The notes under the pieces were generated by a model. The model ran no database searches, had not been told where the DNA came from, and saw only the letters and a program-made list of their open reading frames with translations. Source: CAYWMD01 sp964458575 (GTDB taxonomy: Bacteria > Verrucomicrobiota > Verrucomicrobiia > Limisphaerales > JADLHS01). Taken from it: a stretch of DNA of 64,000 bases. The stretch spans positions 1 through 64,000 of the forward strand of contig CAYWMD010000001.1 in assembly GCA_964458575.1 (NCBI GenBank), written 5' to 3'. Of this stretch, positions 18,198 through 26,666 are shown in pieces (position 1 is the first letter of the stretch; the number at the start of each line of letters is the position of its first letter). Position numbers and translations under genes: made by a program.

Positions 18198-18955
18198 TTA
18201 TCACCTCCCGCGCTTTGCCGTGCTTCACCCAATTCCGCCACCGCGTTCTGCAACTCGGCACAGATGATGTTAGCGGATTCTTTGTCTGGTGAAAAAGTCG
18301 GGTAAGACCTCGGCGCGCCGATCCGGAGCGACAGTTTGCGCGGACGCGGACACCACCGGCCCGGAGGCCACGCCGCGAATCCTCCCGCCAAATGGCACGG
18401 CACCACCGGCAGCGCCTTGCCGGCAACCAACCAACCGATGCCCGCTTTGAACTCCCCCAGCTCTCCCGTCCGCGTGCGAGTGCCCTCGGGAAAAAGGATC
18501 AGCACGTTGCCGGGACTGGCGAGCAGTTGGCGGCAGGTCTCGAGACTTTGGCGGACGTTGCCGCGGCGGCGAAAGGGAAACGCATTCACCACCACGGCGG
18601 CCAGAGCCGAACGCGGCTTGTTCACAAAAAAGTAATCCCGGGCGGCCGCCGGAAACGCACGATGCAGCCGGCGAAGCGGCATGGCGGCGAGGAGGCAAAG
18701 CGTATCGAGATGGCTGGCGTGGTTGGCGACCAGCACGAATGATCCCCGGGCAGGGAGATGCTCGCGACCGATGATTTCCAACCGATGAAATAGTCGCAGC
18801 CAGCCCCGCAAAAGCAGCGCAATCAATGACCGCAGGGTGTAAACGGTGAGATCGGGCTCCCGCGGAAAACGGCGCAAGCGCCCCGCCAGCGACTGCTCCC
18901 AGTCAGCCGCGGGCTCGTATCGCCATGGAACATCGCAGGTTAAAGGTGTCTGCAC
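18194..18955 (-). CDS. 1-acyl-glycerol-3-phosphate acyltransferase family (PlsC-like)
   Basis: A 253-residue PlsC-type acyltransferase that transfers an acyl chain to a lysophospholipid. The catalytic HX4D box is NHASHLD and the glycerol-phosphate motif is LFPEGTRTRTGELGEF. A hydrophobic segment, LRSLIALLLRGWLRLF, precedes the active site and probably anchors it to the inner membrane. The N-terminal ~40 residues are atypical and begin with GTG at 18955, so the true start could be later. It is the third gene of the minus-strand phospholipid cluster, 87 bases after the CdsA-like gene and overlapping the hydrolase-methyltransferase gene by four bases. Confidence 0.88.
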   Translation of the reverse strand: MQTPLTCDVPWRYEPAADWEQSLAGRLRRFPREPDLTVYTLRSLIALLLRGWLRLFHRLEIIGREHLPARGSFVLVANHASHLDTLCLLAAMPLRRLHRAFPAAARDYFFVNKPRSALAAVVVNAFPFRRRGNVRQSLETCRQLLASPGNVLILFPEGTRTRTGELGEFKAGIGWLVAGKALPVVPCHLAGGFAAWPPGRWCPRPRKLSLRIGAPRSYPTFSPDKESANIICAELQNAVAELGEARQSAGGDK

Positions 18956-19042
18956 GTCGGCACTTTGCCATCGCTTGGGACTGGCCCGTTAATCGAAAGA
19001 TTTTTCACAGGATTGATACAATCAATGCTCCATTCGTCTCCC

Positions 19043-19996
19043 TCATCTAAGTTCATGGAAATATCCCGCCATGTGAAAGAACAACGGCGCGACGTAGATC
19101 AGGCTGTCAATCCGGTCCAACACTCCACCGTGCCCGGGAATGCCCGCGCCCATGTCCTTGATGCCGATGTCACGCTTGATCACGCTGATGGCCAGATCGC
19201 CGAGCTGTCCGCCCACACCGACAATCAGGCCGGTCAAAATCAGTTGCGCGGGGCCGAAGTGCGGAAAGGAGAAATGAAGCAGCCAGGGCAGCAGGAGCGA
19301 GACAGCCAATGCGCCGATGGCGCCCTCCCAGGTTTTCTTCGGACTGATGTTGTTTCGCAGCGGATGTTTGCCGAACAATTTTCCAAATGTGAAGGCCGCC
19401 ACGTCATTGATCTGGGTTGCGAACAGGACATAAAGCAAATAGCCATAGGCGTTCGTGGCGTTGGCCAAAAAAGCCAGATGGCCAAACATCCAGCCGATGT
19501 AAACGAACCCGACAATTCCCAGTGACACGCGCTGCACCTGCCCCGTCACAACGTTGCGCATGATGGGAACGAGGAACATTGCCGCGACCGCGTACAGTGG
19601 CAGGACGATGAACAGACCATACCAACCGTCGCCAGTCTCCCCACCTTGGGGTGGTCGCATCAGGGAAGTTATTCCCACAGCCGCGATGCCCAAATATACA
19701 ACCGTGGTCATCCACCAATCACGATAGAGACCCGTCGCTCTGGCAAATTCCTTGAAACCCAATCCCGCGACTGTGCAGAAGAAAATGATTACCGGAATGC
19801 GTCCGGCAAAAATGACACCCAAACAAACGGGCACCATGACCAGCCAGCTTTGATAGGTCGCCCAGATGGGTGTCACATCCCTTTTAAGCCCCCAGCGCAA
19901 CACCGACAGCACCAGGCCCGCTACAACGAGCACACCGACCAGGATCAGGAGGTAGGCTCGGAAGATATCACTATGCAGCGCGTTGTGCGGCGACAT
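19043..19996 (-). CDS. Phosphatidate cytidylyltransferase (CdsA family)
   Basis: A 317-residue multi-pass membrane enzyme of the CdsA family, which makes CDP-diacylglycerol from phosphatidate and CTP. The hallmark runs through SPKKTWEGAIGALAVS, then GDLAISVIKRDIGIKD and GAGIPGHGGVLDRIDS. About eight hydrophobic segments are visible. The ATG at 19996 is used because the frame upstream runs through the neighbouring gene. It follows the CDP-alcohol phosphatidyltransferase-like gene with a two-base gap, so producer and likely user of CDP-diacylglycerol are coupled. As this sits in a specialised cluster, it may be a second copy beside a housekeeping cdsA elsewhere. Confidence 0.92.
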   Translation of the reverse strand: MSPHNALHSDIFRAYLLILVGVLVVAGLVLSVLRWGLKRDVTPIWATYQSWLVMVPVCLGVIFAGRIPVIIFFCTVAGLGFKEFARATGLYRDWWMTTVVYLGIAAVGITSLMRPPQGGETGDGWYGLFIVLPLYAVAAMFLVPIMRNVVTGQVQRVSLGIVGFVYIGWMFGHLAFLANATNAYGYLLYVLFATQINDVAAFTFGKLFGKHPLRNNISPKKTWEGAIGALAVSLLLPWLLHFSFPHFGPAQLILTGLIVGVGGQLGDLAISVIKRDIGIKDMGAGIPGHGGVLDRIDSLIYVAPLFFHMAGYFHELR

Positions 19997-19998
19997 GA

Positions 19999-20670
19999 TC
20001 AGGATTTCGCTTCCGGCGTTTGCCTGGCCCGTAACGCCGACATCATCCGGCGAAGTCGAACCCAAATCGTCTGGATGCAGCCAAGGACGATGAACAGGCA
20101 CGTCCAGTCCAGGATGCTCAGTCCGCCCCAGGAAATCGCGCCTTCGCCGCGCCCGATCAGCCCCCATGTAAGCCAGGCACCGAGATGCAACACCACCATG
20201 CGCCACGGCTTGGACATGAAACCGCTGAACTCACGTCGCGCCCCGATGGCTTGTCCAAACAAACCCACGTACGCCGTGAGCAACGCAAAGATGGCGGCCC
20301 AATAACCGCTGACCACGGCATTCAACCCGCTGTGCGCTACACCGGTAAAAATCAGAACATCCGAGATCCGATCCGGCAGATCGTTCAGAATTTCACCCCG
20401 CCAACTGGCCTTGCCCGAGGCCAGCGCCACCATGCCATCCAGCATGTTGCACCAAAGCCGCACGTAGCAAAGCAGCGGCCCAAGCAACAACAACCACGGA
20501 TGCGAGCCGGCCTGCCAGAAACAAACCCCGGCCAATGCCGCGGCAACCATCGAAAGATACGAAATGACATCGGGATGTATGTGCCATTGGACACACAAGC
20601 GCACTGCCCCGTGAGCAGTTTTGCGAAAGATATCGGCAATCGGCCGGCGGGACGTGGGTTGGTATTGCAC
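19999..20670 (-). CDS. CDP-alcohol phosphatidyltransferase family protein with altered active-site motif
   Basis: A 223-residue membrane protein, first gene of the lipid cluster, from a GTG start at 20670. It aligns with the CDP-alcohol phosphatidyltransferase signature D-x2-DG-x2-AR-x8-G-x3-D-x3-D but reads CNMLDGMVALASG...GEILNDLPDRISD. The first and third aspartates are Asn and the Arg of AR is Leu. The second and fourth Asp and both Gly remain. I recall a related bacterial subfamily with a similar CNLLDGMVA...GELYNE-PDR pattern, so this looks like a conserved variant rather than damage. It may use a different acceptor or donor. Only six bases separate it from the divergent gene start at 20677 if that start is used. 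Confidence 0.8.
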   Translation of the reverse strand: MQYQPTSRRPIADIFRKTAHGAVRLCVQWHIHPDVISYLSMVAAALAGVCFWQAGSHPWLLLLGPLLCYVRLWCNMLDGMVALASGKASWRGEILNDLPDRISDVLIFTGVAHSGLNAVVSGYWAAIFALLTAYVGLFGQAIGARREFSGFMSKPWRMVVLHLGAWLTWGLIGRGEGAISWGGLSILDWTCLFIVLGCIQTIWVRLRRMMSALRARQTPEAKS

Positions 20671-20790
20671 TGCTAAATGAAAATCGTTGCGTTCGACGGC
20701 TCAATGCACGACCTCCATGTACCAAACTGGCAAGCCGCCGCAAAGAAACTATTTGCGGGCGCGTCCGCGGCGGTGGTAAACCATGGGCGC

Positions 20791-21213
20791 ATGACCTTCA
20801 GCGAGATGGTGCAACTCTACTTCGATCGTTCCAACTCCTTGCAATGGTATTGGACCCTTTACGTGGTGATCATCGGTGGTTTGCTGGCCTTTTCCTCCCT
20901 GCGCAAGGAACGTGATTTGATCACCACGCTCCTGATCACCGTGCTGTTCAGCTTTTTTGCGTACAAGAACCTGGGGGCGATCCGCGATGTCACCTTCCAG
21001 CGCTATGCCGTCTTGCAGACAATCAAGGACGCGGCCAGCTCGCAAAACGCAGCCGAGATCCAGTCGGTGGCAGGCGTCCTGACACCTACTTTGGTTGCGC
21101 CCGCTTACGACGGAATACGCAATTTTCATGTCGTCAGCGATTTGCTGACCATCGCGGCTGTCTGGGCAATGGAACTCCGGAGAAGGAAACAACAAGAAGC
21201 GGAACCGCAGTAA
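20791..21213 (+). CDS. Small membrane protein of unknown function
   Basis: About 140 residues from the ATG at 20791. The frame is open back to an ATG at 20677, but that would leave only six bases to the divergent lipid gene and add 38 residues without clear character. Hydrophobic segments at about residues 19-37 (WYWTLYVVIIGGLLAFSS) and 45-60 (LLITVLFSFFAYKNLG) suggest two membrane helices. A third weak one lies near the C-terminus before a basic RRRKQQE tail. The segment RYAVLQTIKDAASS could be a periplasmic or cytoplasmic helix. I do not recognise a family. Confidence 0.6.
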   Translation: MTFSEMVQLYFDRSNSLQWYWTLYVVIIGGLLAFSSLRKERDLITTLLITVLFSFFAYKNLGAIRDVTFQRYAVLQTIKDAASSQNAAEIQSVAGVLTPTLVAPAYDGIRNFHVVSDLLTIAAVWAMELRRRKQQEAEPQ

Positions 21214-21292
21214 CCCGGAATCTGAAAAAAGGGCGAAGGGTTTCTCGCTTAGTGAAGTCAGCTTCTATATCCGCAAGCTGCATCTGCGCGGT

Positions 21293-22627
21293 TCAAACCA
21301 CCGGGAGTTTCCATTCCCCGCGGAAAGCGCGATGCTCCAGCATCGCATTGGCTGCATCATCGCCGCGGAAGCGTTCGGTCCGGGGATTCCAGGTCAATTT
21401 GCGCCCCAGTTTCACCGCGATCAAGGCCAGTTGGCAAAGCGTGTCGCTCCGCACGGCCGTGTCGATGTCGCAGATGGCGCGCTTTCCGCCTTTGATGGCA
21501 TCCAGGAAATTGCGTGCGTGGTCGTCGCTCACCGGTAGTTTGCGCGGCATGGCACCGCACTGGTTCTGCGGATCCTGCAAGAGCCGGCTTTCCTGATCGT
21601 CAGCGGTAAAGATTGCACCGCGACGCACATGAACCCAGTCCGATTCACCAACGAAACGAATGCCATGTTGAAAACCTCGCGTGCCGTCGCTCACGAAAGT
21701 CATGGGCGCGGCGTGCGCATTTTCATACTGCACCTTCCAGCGCAGAATGGCGTCACAACTTCCTTCCTGGGGAAACTCGCCTTCGCCCGTCACCGTGGTC
21801 GGTCCGGTCGCATCCATGCCGTTGCCCCACTGCGCAATGTCCAGGTGGTGGATGCCCCAGCAGGAAATCATGCCCAGCGAAAACGCCGTCATATTCTCGT
21901 GGTTGTCGCGCTTCAGTTTTTCCTCGTGAAAGGGACACGCGGGCGCCGGCCCGACCCAGCGATCCCAATCCAGGTAGTCCGGAACGGGTTGCTCGGAAAA
22001 AAGCGGCCCTTTCTTGCCGGTCGGAACGGATACGCGAATCTCTTTGAGCTTGCCCAGCCGGCCGTTCAACGCCAGTTCGCAAGCCCAGCGAAACTTCGGA
22101 TCGGAACGCTGCTGCGTGCCGAACTGAAACACGACGCCTTTCTTGCGCACCGCCGCCCGCACACACCGCGCCTCCTCGAACGACAGCGCCATCGGTTTCT
22201 CATGATAGATGTGCTTGCCGTGCAATACGGCATCCACCGAAGGGATGCTGTGCCAATGCACCGGCAGGGCCATGAGCACCGCATCCATCCCGGCATCCGC
22301 GTTGAAATCGCGAAAATCGCGGAACACCTTCAAATCCGCGTGGCCGTACTGCGCCGCAACAAGTTGTTTGGCCCCCTCGAGGTTTCGCTGGCTCACGTCG
22401 CATAACGCCGTCACCCGCACGTCGTCATGCCGGAGAAACGCGCGCAGGTCCGTCTTGCCCTGCTCGCCAGCGCCGAGGACGCCGAGCGTGATCTTGTTTG
22501 ACGGGGATGTCCGCCCACCCGCCCCCAGCACATGCGCTGGCACAAACCAGGGCGCAACCCCGGCGGCAAGGACGGTATGGAGAAATGCTCGACGGTTGGA
22601 TCGCACGATGGTTGCTGGCGATTTCAT
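21293..22627 (-). CDS. Tat-exported Gfo/Idh/MocA family oxidoreductase
   Basis: A 444-residue NAD(P)-dependent oxidoreductase, probably acting on sugars or inositol-like compounds outside the cytoplasm. The N-terminus has a twin-arginine signal (SNRRAFLHTVLAAGVAP). The Rossmann motif is ITLGVLGAGEQGK, followed by VTALCDVS and the family's IYHEKPMALSFEEA block with the conserved EKP lysine. The C-terminal half has GIHHLDIAQWG, the usual His/Asp substrate-site region. Many paralogues of this type occur in Verrucomicrobiota and Planctomycetota. No neighbouring sugar genes point to a specific substrate. The start is the ATG at 22627, which puts the Tat motif near the N-terminus. Confidence 0.9.
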   Translation of the reverse strand: MKSPATIVRSNRRAFLHTVLAAGVAPWFVPAHVLGAGGRTSPSNKITLGVLGAGEQGKTDLRAFLRHDDVRVTALCDVSQRNLEGAKQLVAAQYGHADLKVFRDFRDFNADAGMDAVLMALPVHWHSIPSVDAVLHGKHIYHEKPMALSFEEARCVRAAVRKKGVVFQFGTQQRSDPKFRWACELALNGRLGKLKEIRVSVPTGKKGPLFSEQPVPDYLDWDRWVGPAPACPFHEEKLKRDNHENMTAFSLGMISCWGIHHLDIAQWGNGMDATGPTTVTGEGEFPQEGSCDAILRWKVQYENAHAAPMTFVSDGTRGFQHGIRFVGESDWVHVRRGAIFTADDQESRLLQDPQNQCGAMPRKLPVSDDHARNFLDAIKGGKRAICDIDTAVRSDTLCQLALIAVKLGRKLTWNPRTERFRGDDAANAMLEHRAFRGEWKLPVV

Positions 22628-22822
22628 GGTCGCCGAGTGTCGCACTCAATCACTTCGCGTGTCAATCGCCGCCCAATTTCTTCAAGCGAAGTGACGGGAT
22701 CAGTTCAGAGCGTTTCCCTTCACCGCGCGCACAGTATTTTGAATTGCCCTGTCCGCTATCGGCTCTTTTCGCAATTTGGCAATTCTTTCGTCTGATCCGC
22801 GAGCAGCGGGCTTTCTGTGGAA

Positions 22823-22860
22823 CGAAAAACGGCGAACGGATTGTTCCGTTCGCCGTTGGT
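22823..22860 (-). terminator. Rho-independent terminator of metK-ahcY
   Basis: A perfect 13-bp stem with a TTGT loop spans 22828-22857 (AACGGCGAACGGA against TCCGTTCGCCGTT). Read on the minus strand it is followed by a run of five T. It begins 39 bases after the ahcY stop and is the clearest terminator in the window. Confidence 0.9.
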
Positions 22861-22895
22861 GTTAGGCCGGCACTGCTGGACCGCCCTGCCAAATT

Positions 22896-24368
22896 TCAGT
22901 AACGATAGTGTTCGGGCTTATATGGCCCTTCGACTGGCACTCCGAGATAGTCGGCTTGTTTCTTCGAAAGCTTCGTCAACTTCACACCGATGCGTTCAAG
23001 GTGCAGGCGGGCGACTTCTTCGTCGAGGTGCTTCGGCAAACGATACACGCCGATCTTGTTCGTGTCTTTGTTCTTCCACAGGTCCAATTGCGCGAGGCAT
23101 TGGTTGGTGAAGCTGTTGCTCATCACGAAGCTCGGATGGCCGGTGGCGCAGCCGAGGTTCACAAGCCGGCCTTCCGCGAGCAAATAAATCGTGCGGCCGT
23201 TCGGCAAAACGTATTTGTCATACTGCGGTTTCACGTTGATGCGCTTCACGCCTTTCAGCGTGTTGAGCTTGTCCACCTGAATCTCGTTGTCGAAGTGGCC
23301 GATGTTACACACGATCGCCTGGTCCTTCATCTTAAGGATGTGGTCGAGCGTGATGACGTCCAGATTGCCAGTCGTGGTCACGTAGATGTCACCAGTGCCG
23401 AGGGTGTCCTCGACGGTGGCGACTTCAAAACCTTCCATCGCGGCTTGCAGCGCATTGATGGGGTCAATCTCCGTGACGATGACGCGTGCCCCGAAGCCGC
23501 GGAGCGAATGGGCACTGCCCTTGCCGACGTCGCCGTAGCCGCAAACGACCGCGACCTTGCCGGCAATCATCACGTCGGTGGCGCGCTTGATGCCGTCGGC
23601 AAGCGATTCACGGCAACCGTAGAGGTTGTCGAACTTGGACTTGGTAACGGAGTCGTTGACGTTGATGGCCGGAACGAGAAGTTTCCCCTGCTCAAGCATC
23701 TGATAGAGGCGATGAACGCCGGTGGTCGTTTCTTCGGAAACGCCCTTCCAATCCTTCACAACTTCGTGCCAGAAACCGGGGCGCTCCTTCGCGACGCGTT
23801 TGAGCAACGCCTTGATGACGGCGACTTCGTGGTTGTCGCTGGGCGTGTTGACCCAGTTGTCGCCGTTCTCGAGTTCGTAGCCTTTGTGAATGAGGAGCGT
23901 GGCGTCGCCACCGTCGTCCACGATGAGTTGCGGACCTTTGTTGCCCGGATGCGTCAGTGCCGCAAGAGTGAAGTTCCAGTATTCTTCAAGCGTTTCACCC
24001 TTGTGCGCAAACACCGGAATGCCAGCCTTGGCGATGGCCGCAGCGGCGTGATCTTGCGTGGAGAAAATATTGCAGCTCGCCCAACGCACGGACGCGCCGA
24101 GTTCCTTCAGCGTCTCGATGAGAATCGCCGTCTCGATGGTCATGTGCAACGAGCCGGTGATCCGCACGCCCTTAAGCGGCTTCTGCGGGCCGTACTTCTT
24201 GCGGATGGACATGAGGCCGGGCATTTCGTGCTGGCATACCTCAATGGTCTTGCGACCCCATTCGGCAAGCGAGAGATCTTTGACGGCGTAATCGTGTTTG
24301 GCCGCGCCGTTGCCATTGGTTCTGGCAAGTTTGGCGCGGGAGGGCGGGAGTTTGATGGCGGTGGGCAT
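22896..24368 (-). CDS. ahcY: Adenosylhomocysteinase
   Basis: A 490-residue NAD-dependent S-adenosylhomocysteine hydrolase. It splits SAH, the inhibitory product of methyltransferases, to homocysteine and adenosine. Visible blocks are GSLHMTIETAILIETL, NIFSTQDHAAAA, VPAINVNDSVTKSKFDNLYGCRESL, the NAD-binding GYGDVGKGSA, NIGHFDNEI and the C-terminal KPEHYRY. The length includes the insertion around residues 150-190 found in the longer class of bacterial and plant enzymes. It lies 35 bases downstream of metK and shares its promoter. A strong terminator follows. The SahR-like regulator gene lies just beyond metK. Confidence 0.97.
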   Translation of the reverse strand: MPTAIKLPPSRAKLARTNGNGAAKHDYAVKDLSLAEWGRKTIEVCQHEMPGLMSIRKKYGPQKPLKGVRITGSLHMTIETAILIETLKELGASVRWASCNIFSTQDHAAAAIAKAGIPVFAHKGETLEEYWNFTLAALTHPGNKGPQLIVDDGGDATLLIHKGYELENGDNWVNTPSDNHEVAVIKALLKRVAKERPGFWHEVVKDWKGVSEETTTGVHRLYQMLEQGKLLVPAINVNDSVTKSKFDNLYGCRESLADGIKRATDVMIAGKVAVVCGYGDVGKGSAHSLRGFGARVIVTEIDPINALQAAMEGFEVATVEDTLGTGDIYVTTTGNLDVITLDHILKMKDQAIVCNIGHFDNEIQVDKLNTLKGVKRINVKPQYDKYVLPNGRTIYLLAEGRLVNLGCATGHPSFVMSNSFTNQCLAQLDLWKNKDTNKIGVYRLPKHLDEEVARLHLERIGVKLTKLSKKQADYLGVPVEGPYKPEHYRY

Positions 24369-24403
24369 ATCAGGTAATCGTTGCGAGTTTGTGGTTGATG
24401 AAT

Positions 24404-25576
24404 TTACAGCGCGCGCTTCAAGGCCTCGACCTTGTCGGTTTTTTCCCAGGTCAACGCCGGGTCGCTCTTGCCAAAGTGGCCATAGTTCGTGGTCTTCAGG
24501 TAAATCGGACGGCGGAGGTTGAGCTGCTCGATGATGTCCGCGGGCTGGAAGCTGAACACGCGGTTCACGGCGCGGATGATTTTGTTTTCGGAAACCGCGT
24601 TCGTGCCGAACGTGTCCACGTGAACGCTGACCGGGTTAGGATGACCGATGGCGTACGCGAACTGGATTTCACACTTTGCGGCCAGCTTGGCGGCCACGAT
24701 GTTCTTGGCGACCCAGCGACCCATGTAAGCGGCGCTGCGGTCAACTTTCGTGCAGTCCTTGCCGGAGAACGCACCGCCGCCGTGACGACCCATGCCACCG
24801 TAACTGTCCACAATAATCTTGCGGCCGGTCAAACCAGTGTCGCCCTGAGGCCCACCGACGACGAAACGCCCGGTCGGGTTGATGAGAAACTCGGTCTTCT
24901 TCGTGATAAGGCGCTTGGGTAAAACCTTCTTGATGACGTTCTCGATACAGAATTTTTCAATCTCGCGATGGCTGGCGTCAGCCGCATGCTGCGTGGAAAT
25001 AACGACGTTGGAAATCGCCACGGGCTTGCCGTTCTCGTAAACGACGGAAACCTGCGATTTGGCATCAGGCCGCAACCAGGCCGGACCTTTGCCGCTCTTG
25101 CGAATCTTCGTCAACTCGCGCCCGAGCCGATGCGCGAACATGATCGGCGCGGGCATCAGTTCGGGCGTTTCATTGCTCGCGTAGCCGAACATCAGGCCCT
25201 GGTCACCGGCGCCTTGTTTGGAAGTCTTCTTGCCCTTGGCCTTGCGCGCGTCCACGCCCTGCGCGATGTCGGGCGACTGCTGCGTGACGATCACGTTCAC
25301 GAAAACCTTGTCGGCGTGAAACACGTCGTCATCGTTGACATAGCCGATTTCGCGAATCGTCTCGCGGGCGATCTTCACGAAGTCGAGCTTCGCCTTGGTC
25401 GTGATTTCGCCGCCGATGATGCAGATGTTGGATTTGACGTAAGTTTCACAGGCAACGCGACTGAACTTGTCCTGCGTGTAACAGGCGTCCAGCACGGCAT
25501 CGGAAATGGTGTCGGCGACTTTGTCCGGGTGGCCCTCACCCACGGACTCCGAGGAGAAGATGTATCGGTTGCTCAT
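24404..25576 (-). CDS. metK: S-adenosylmethionine synthetase
   Basis: A 390-residue enzyme making SAM from methionine and ATP. Signatures are SESVGEGHPDKVAD, GAGDQGLMFGYA, the P-loop-like GGGAFSGKDCTKVDRSAAY and GHPNPVSVHVDTFGT. Length is typical. It begins the metK-ahcY unit and diverges from the ArsR-methyltransferase gene; the 125 bases between the two starts carry a palindromic operator candidate. No Shine-Dalgarno-like sequence precedes the ATG (an AT-rich TGAAAATTAA does), which is common in this bacterial group. Confidence 0.97.
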   Translation of the reverse strand: MSNRYIFSSESVGEGHPDKVADTISDAVLDACYTQDKFSRVACETYVKSNICIIGGEITTKAKLDFVKIARETIREIGYVNDDDVFHADKVFVNVIVTQQSPDIAQGVDARKAKGKKTSKQGAGDQGLMFGYASNETPELMPAPIMFAHRLGRELTKIRKSGKGPAWLRPDAKSQVSVVYENGKPVAISNVVISTQHAADASHREIEKFCIENVIKKVLPKRLITKKTEFLINPTGRFVVGGPQGDTGLTGRKIIVDSYGGMGRHGGGAFSGKDCTKVDRSAAYMGRWVAKNIVAAKLAAKCEIQFAYAIGHPNPVSVHVDTFGTNAVSENKIIRAVNRVFSFQPADIIEQLNLRRPIYLKTTNYGHFGKSDPALTWEKTDKVEALKRAL

Positions 25577-25617
25577 TTAATTTTCAGTCAATGTTAGCGG
25601 TCATGGTCAATTTCATA

Positions 25618-25641
25618 TTGACGTATCAAGATGGGATGATA
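25618..25641. promoter_or_regulatory. Candidate operator between metK and the SahR-like gene
   Basis: Two overlapping inverted repeats lie in the divergent intergenic region: TTGA-CGTA-TCAA at 25618-25629 and TATCA-N8-TGATA at 25624-25641. Their position, 42 bases upstream of the metK start and about 60 upstream of the regulator start, fits an autoregulated ArsR/SahR-type operator controlling both directions. SahR regulators in Proteobacteria bind AT-rich, GATA-containing palindromes in this type of location. No experiment supports this site here. Confidence 0.5.
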
Positions 25642-25701
25642 TAACAGAAACGCCATGCGTCAACTGGTTTTCTGGAAAAAGTTTGGCGCGCCGCAAAAGC
25701 C

Positions 25702-26634
25702 ATGTCTGCCACCCTAAAATCATTAAGAGCCCTGTCCGATGCCACGCGCCTGCGCATCGTCGCGCTGCTGGAGAAGGATGAACTTTCGGTAAATGAACTT
25801 CAGGAAATTACACGTCTGGGACAGTCGCGCATTTCGACACACCTGGGCCTGCTTGCGGACTGCGACCTCGTGCGCTCGCGCCGGGAAGGGAAACGAACGT
25901 TCTACAAACTCAACCCGCAGGCGGACACGGTGGCGAGCGAATTCATTCAACTCGCCATCCGGGGCGCGAAGGAATTGCCCGAACACGGCGGGGATCAGAT
26001 CAACCTCAAGCGGATCCTGAATCGCCGCCGCGAACAGGCGCAGGTTCTTTTCAACCAGGTGGCGGGCCGGTTTGATCGCGTGTATGGCCCGGGGCGTTCC
26101 TGGCAGGCGTTCGGTCATTTGCTGTTGCGGATCCTGCCTCCGCTGACGGTGGCGGATCTCGGCGCGGGCGAAGGGCTGTTAAGCGAACTGCTCGCGCGGC
26201 GTTGCAAGAAGGTCATTGCCGTGGACAATTCCGAAAAAATCGTCGCGTTCGGTGTGGCGAAGGCGAAGAAGGCGGGATTGAAGAATCTGGAATTCCGGCT
26301 CGGTGATTTGCAGAACCCGCCCATCGAAGCGAACAGCGTGGACCTGGTGGTGTTGAGCCAGGCGCTGCATCACGCCGAAGACCCGGGGACGACGCTGGCC
26401 GGCGCGTTCCAGCTGTTGCGCACCCCGGGGCAAATCCTGATCCTGGATTTGCTCGCGCACAAATTCGACAAGGCGCGCGAGTTGTACGGCGACCGGTGGC
26501 TGGGATTTGCCGAGAGCGATTTGCATCGCTGGCTGGAAGCCGCGGGGTTCAAAAAGATCGAGATCAGCGTGGTGGCGCGCGAGGAACAGCCGCCGCACTT
26601 CCAGACCATTCTCGCTGGTGCAGAACGAATTTGA
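25702..26634 (+). CDS. ArsR-family regulator fused to SAM-binding methyltransferase domain (SahR-like)
   Basis: A 310-residue two-domain protein. Residues about 1-80 are a winged helix of the ArsR family (LSDATRLRIVALLEKDELSVNELQEI, then SRISTHLGLLADCDLV). Residues about 110-310 are a class I SAM-dependent methyltransferase fold (VADLGAGEGLLSELLA, VIAVDNSEKIV, VDLVVLSQALHHAEDP, GQILILDLLAH). This architecture matches SahR, a repressor that senses S-adenosylhomocysteine and controls metK, ahcY and methionine genes. It is transcribed away from metK-ahcY. A self-regulated loop, in which rising SAH releases ahcY and metK, is the natural inference. The alternative is an unrelated ArsR-methyltransferase that only modifies a small molecule. 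Confidence 0.88.
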   Translation: MSATLKSLRALSDATRLRIVALLEKDELSVNELQEITRLGQSRISTHLGLLADCDLVRSRREGKRTFYKLNPQADTVASEFIQLAIRGAKELPEHGGDQINLKRILNRRREQAQVLFNQVAGRFDRVYGPGRSWQAFGHLLLRILPPLTVADLGAGEGLLSELLARRCKKVIAVDNSEKIVAFGVAKAKKAGLKNLEFRLGDLQNPPIEANSVDLVVLSQALHHAEDPGTTLAGAFQLLRTPGQILILDLLAHKFDKARELYGDRWLGFAESDLHRWLEAAGFKKIEISVVAREEQPPHFQTILAGAERI

Positions 26635-26666
26635 CCTGCAGGCGGCGTTCGCCCTCTCGGACGCGG

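Noticed and set aside
22908..24377. A 489-codon plus-strand open frame across ahcY
   Set aside because: It is antisense to a fully conserved adenosylhomocysteinase and shows only composition-driven openness with no family text.
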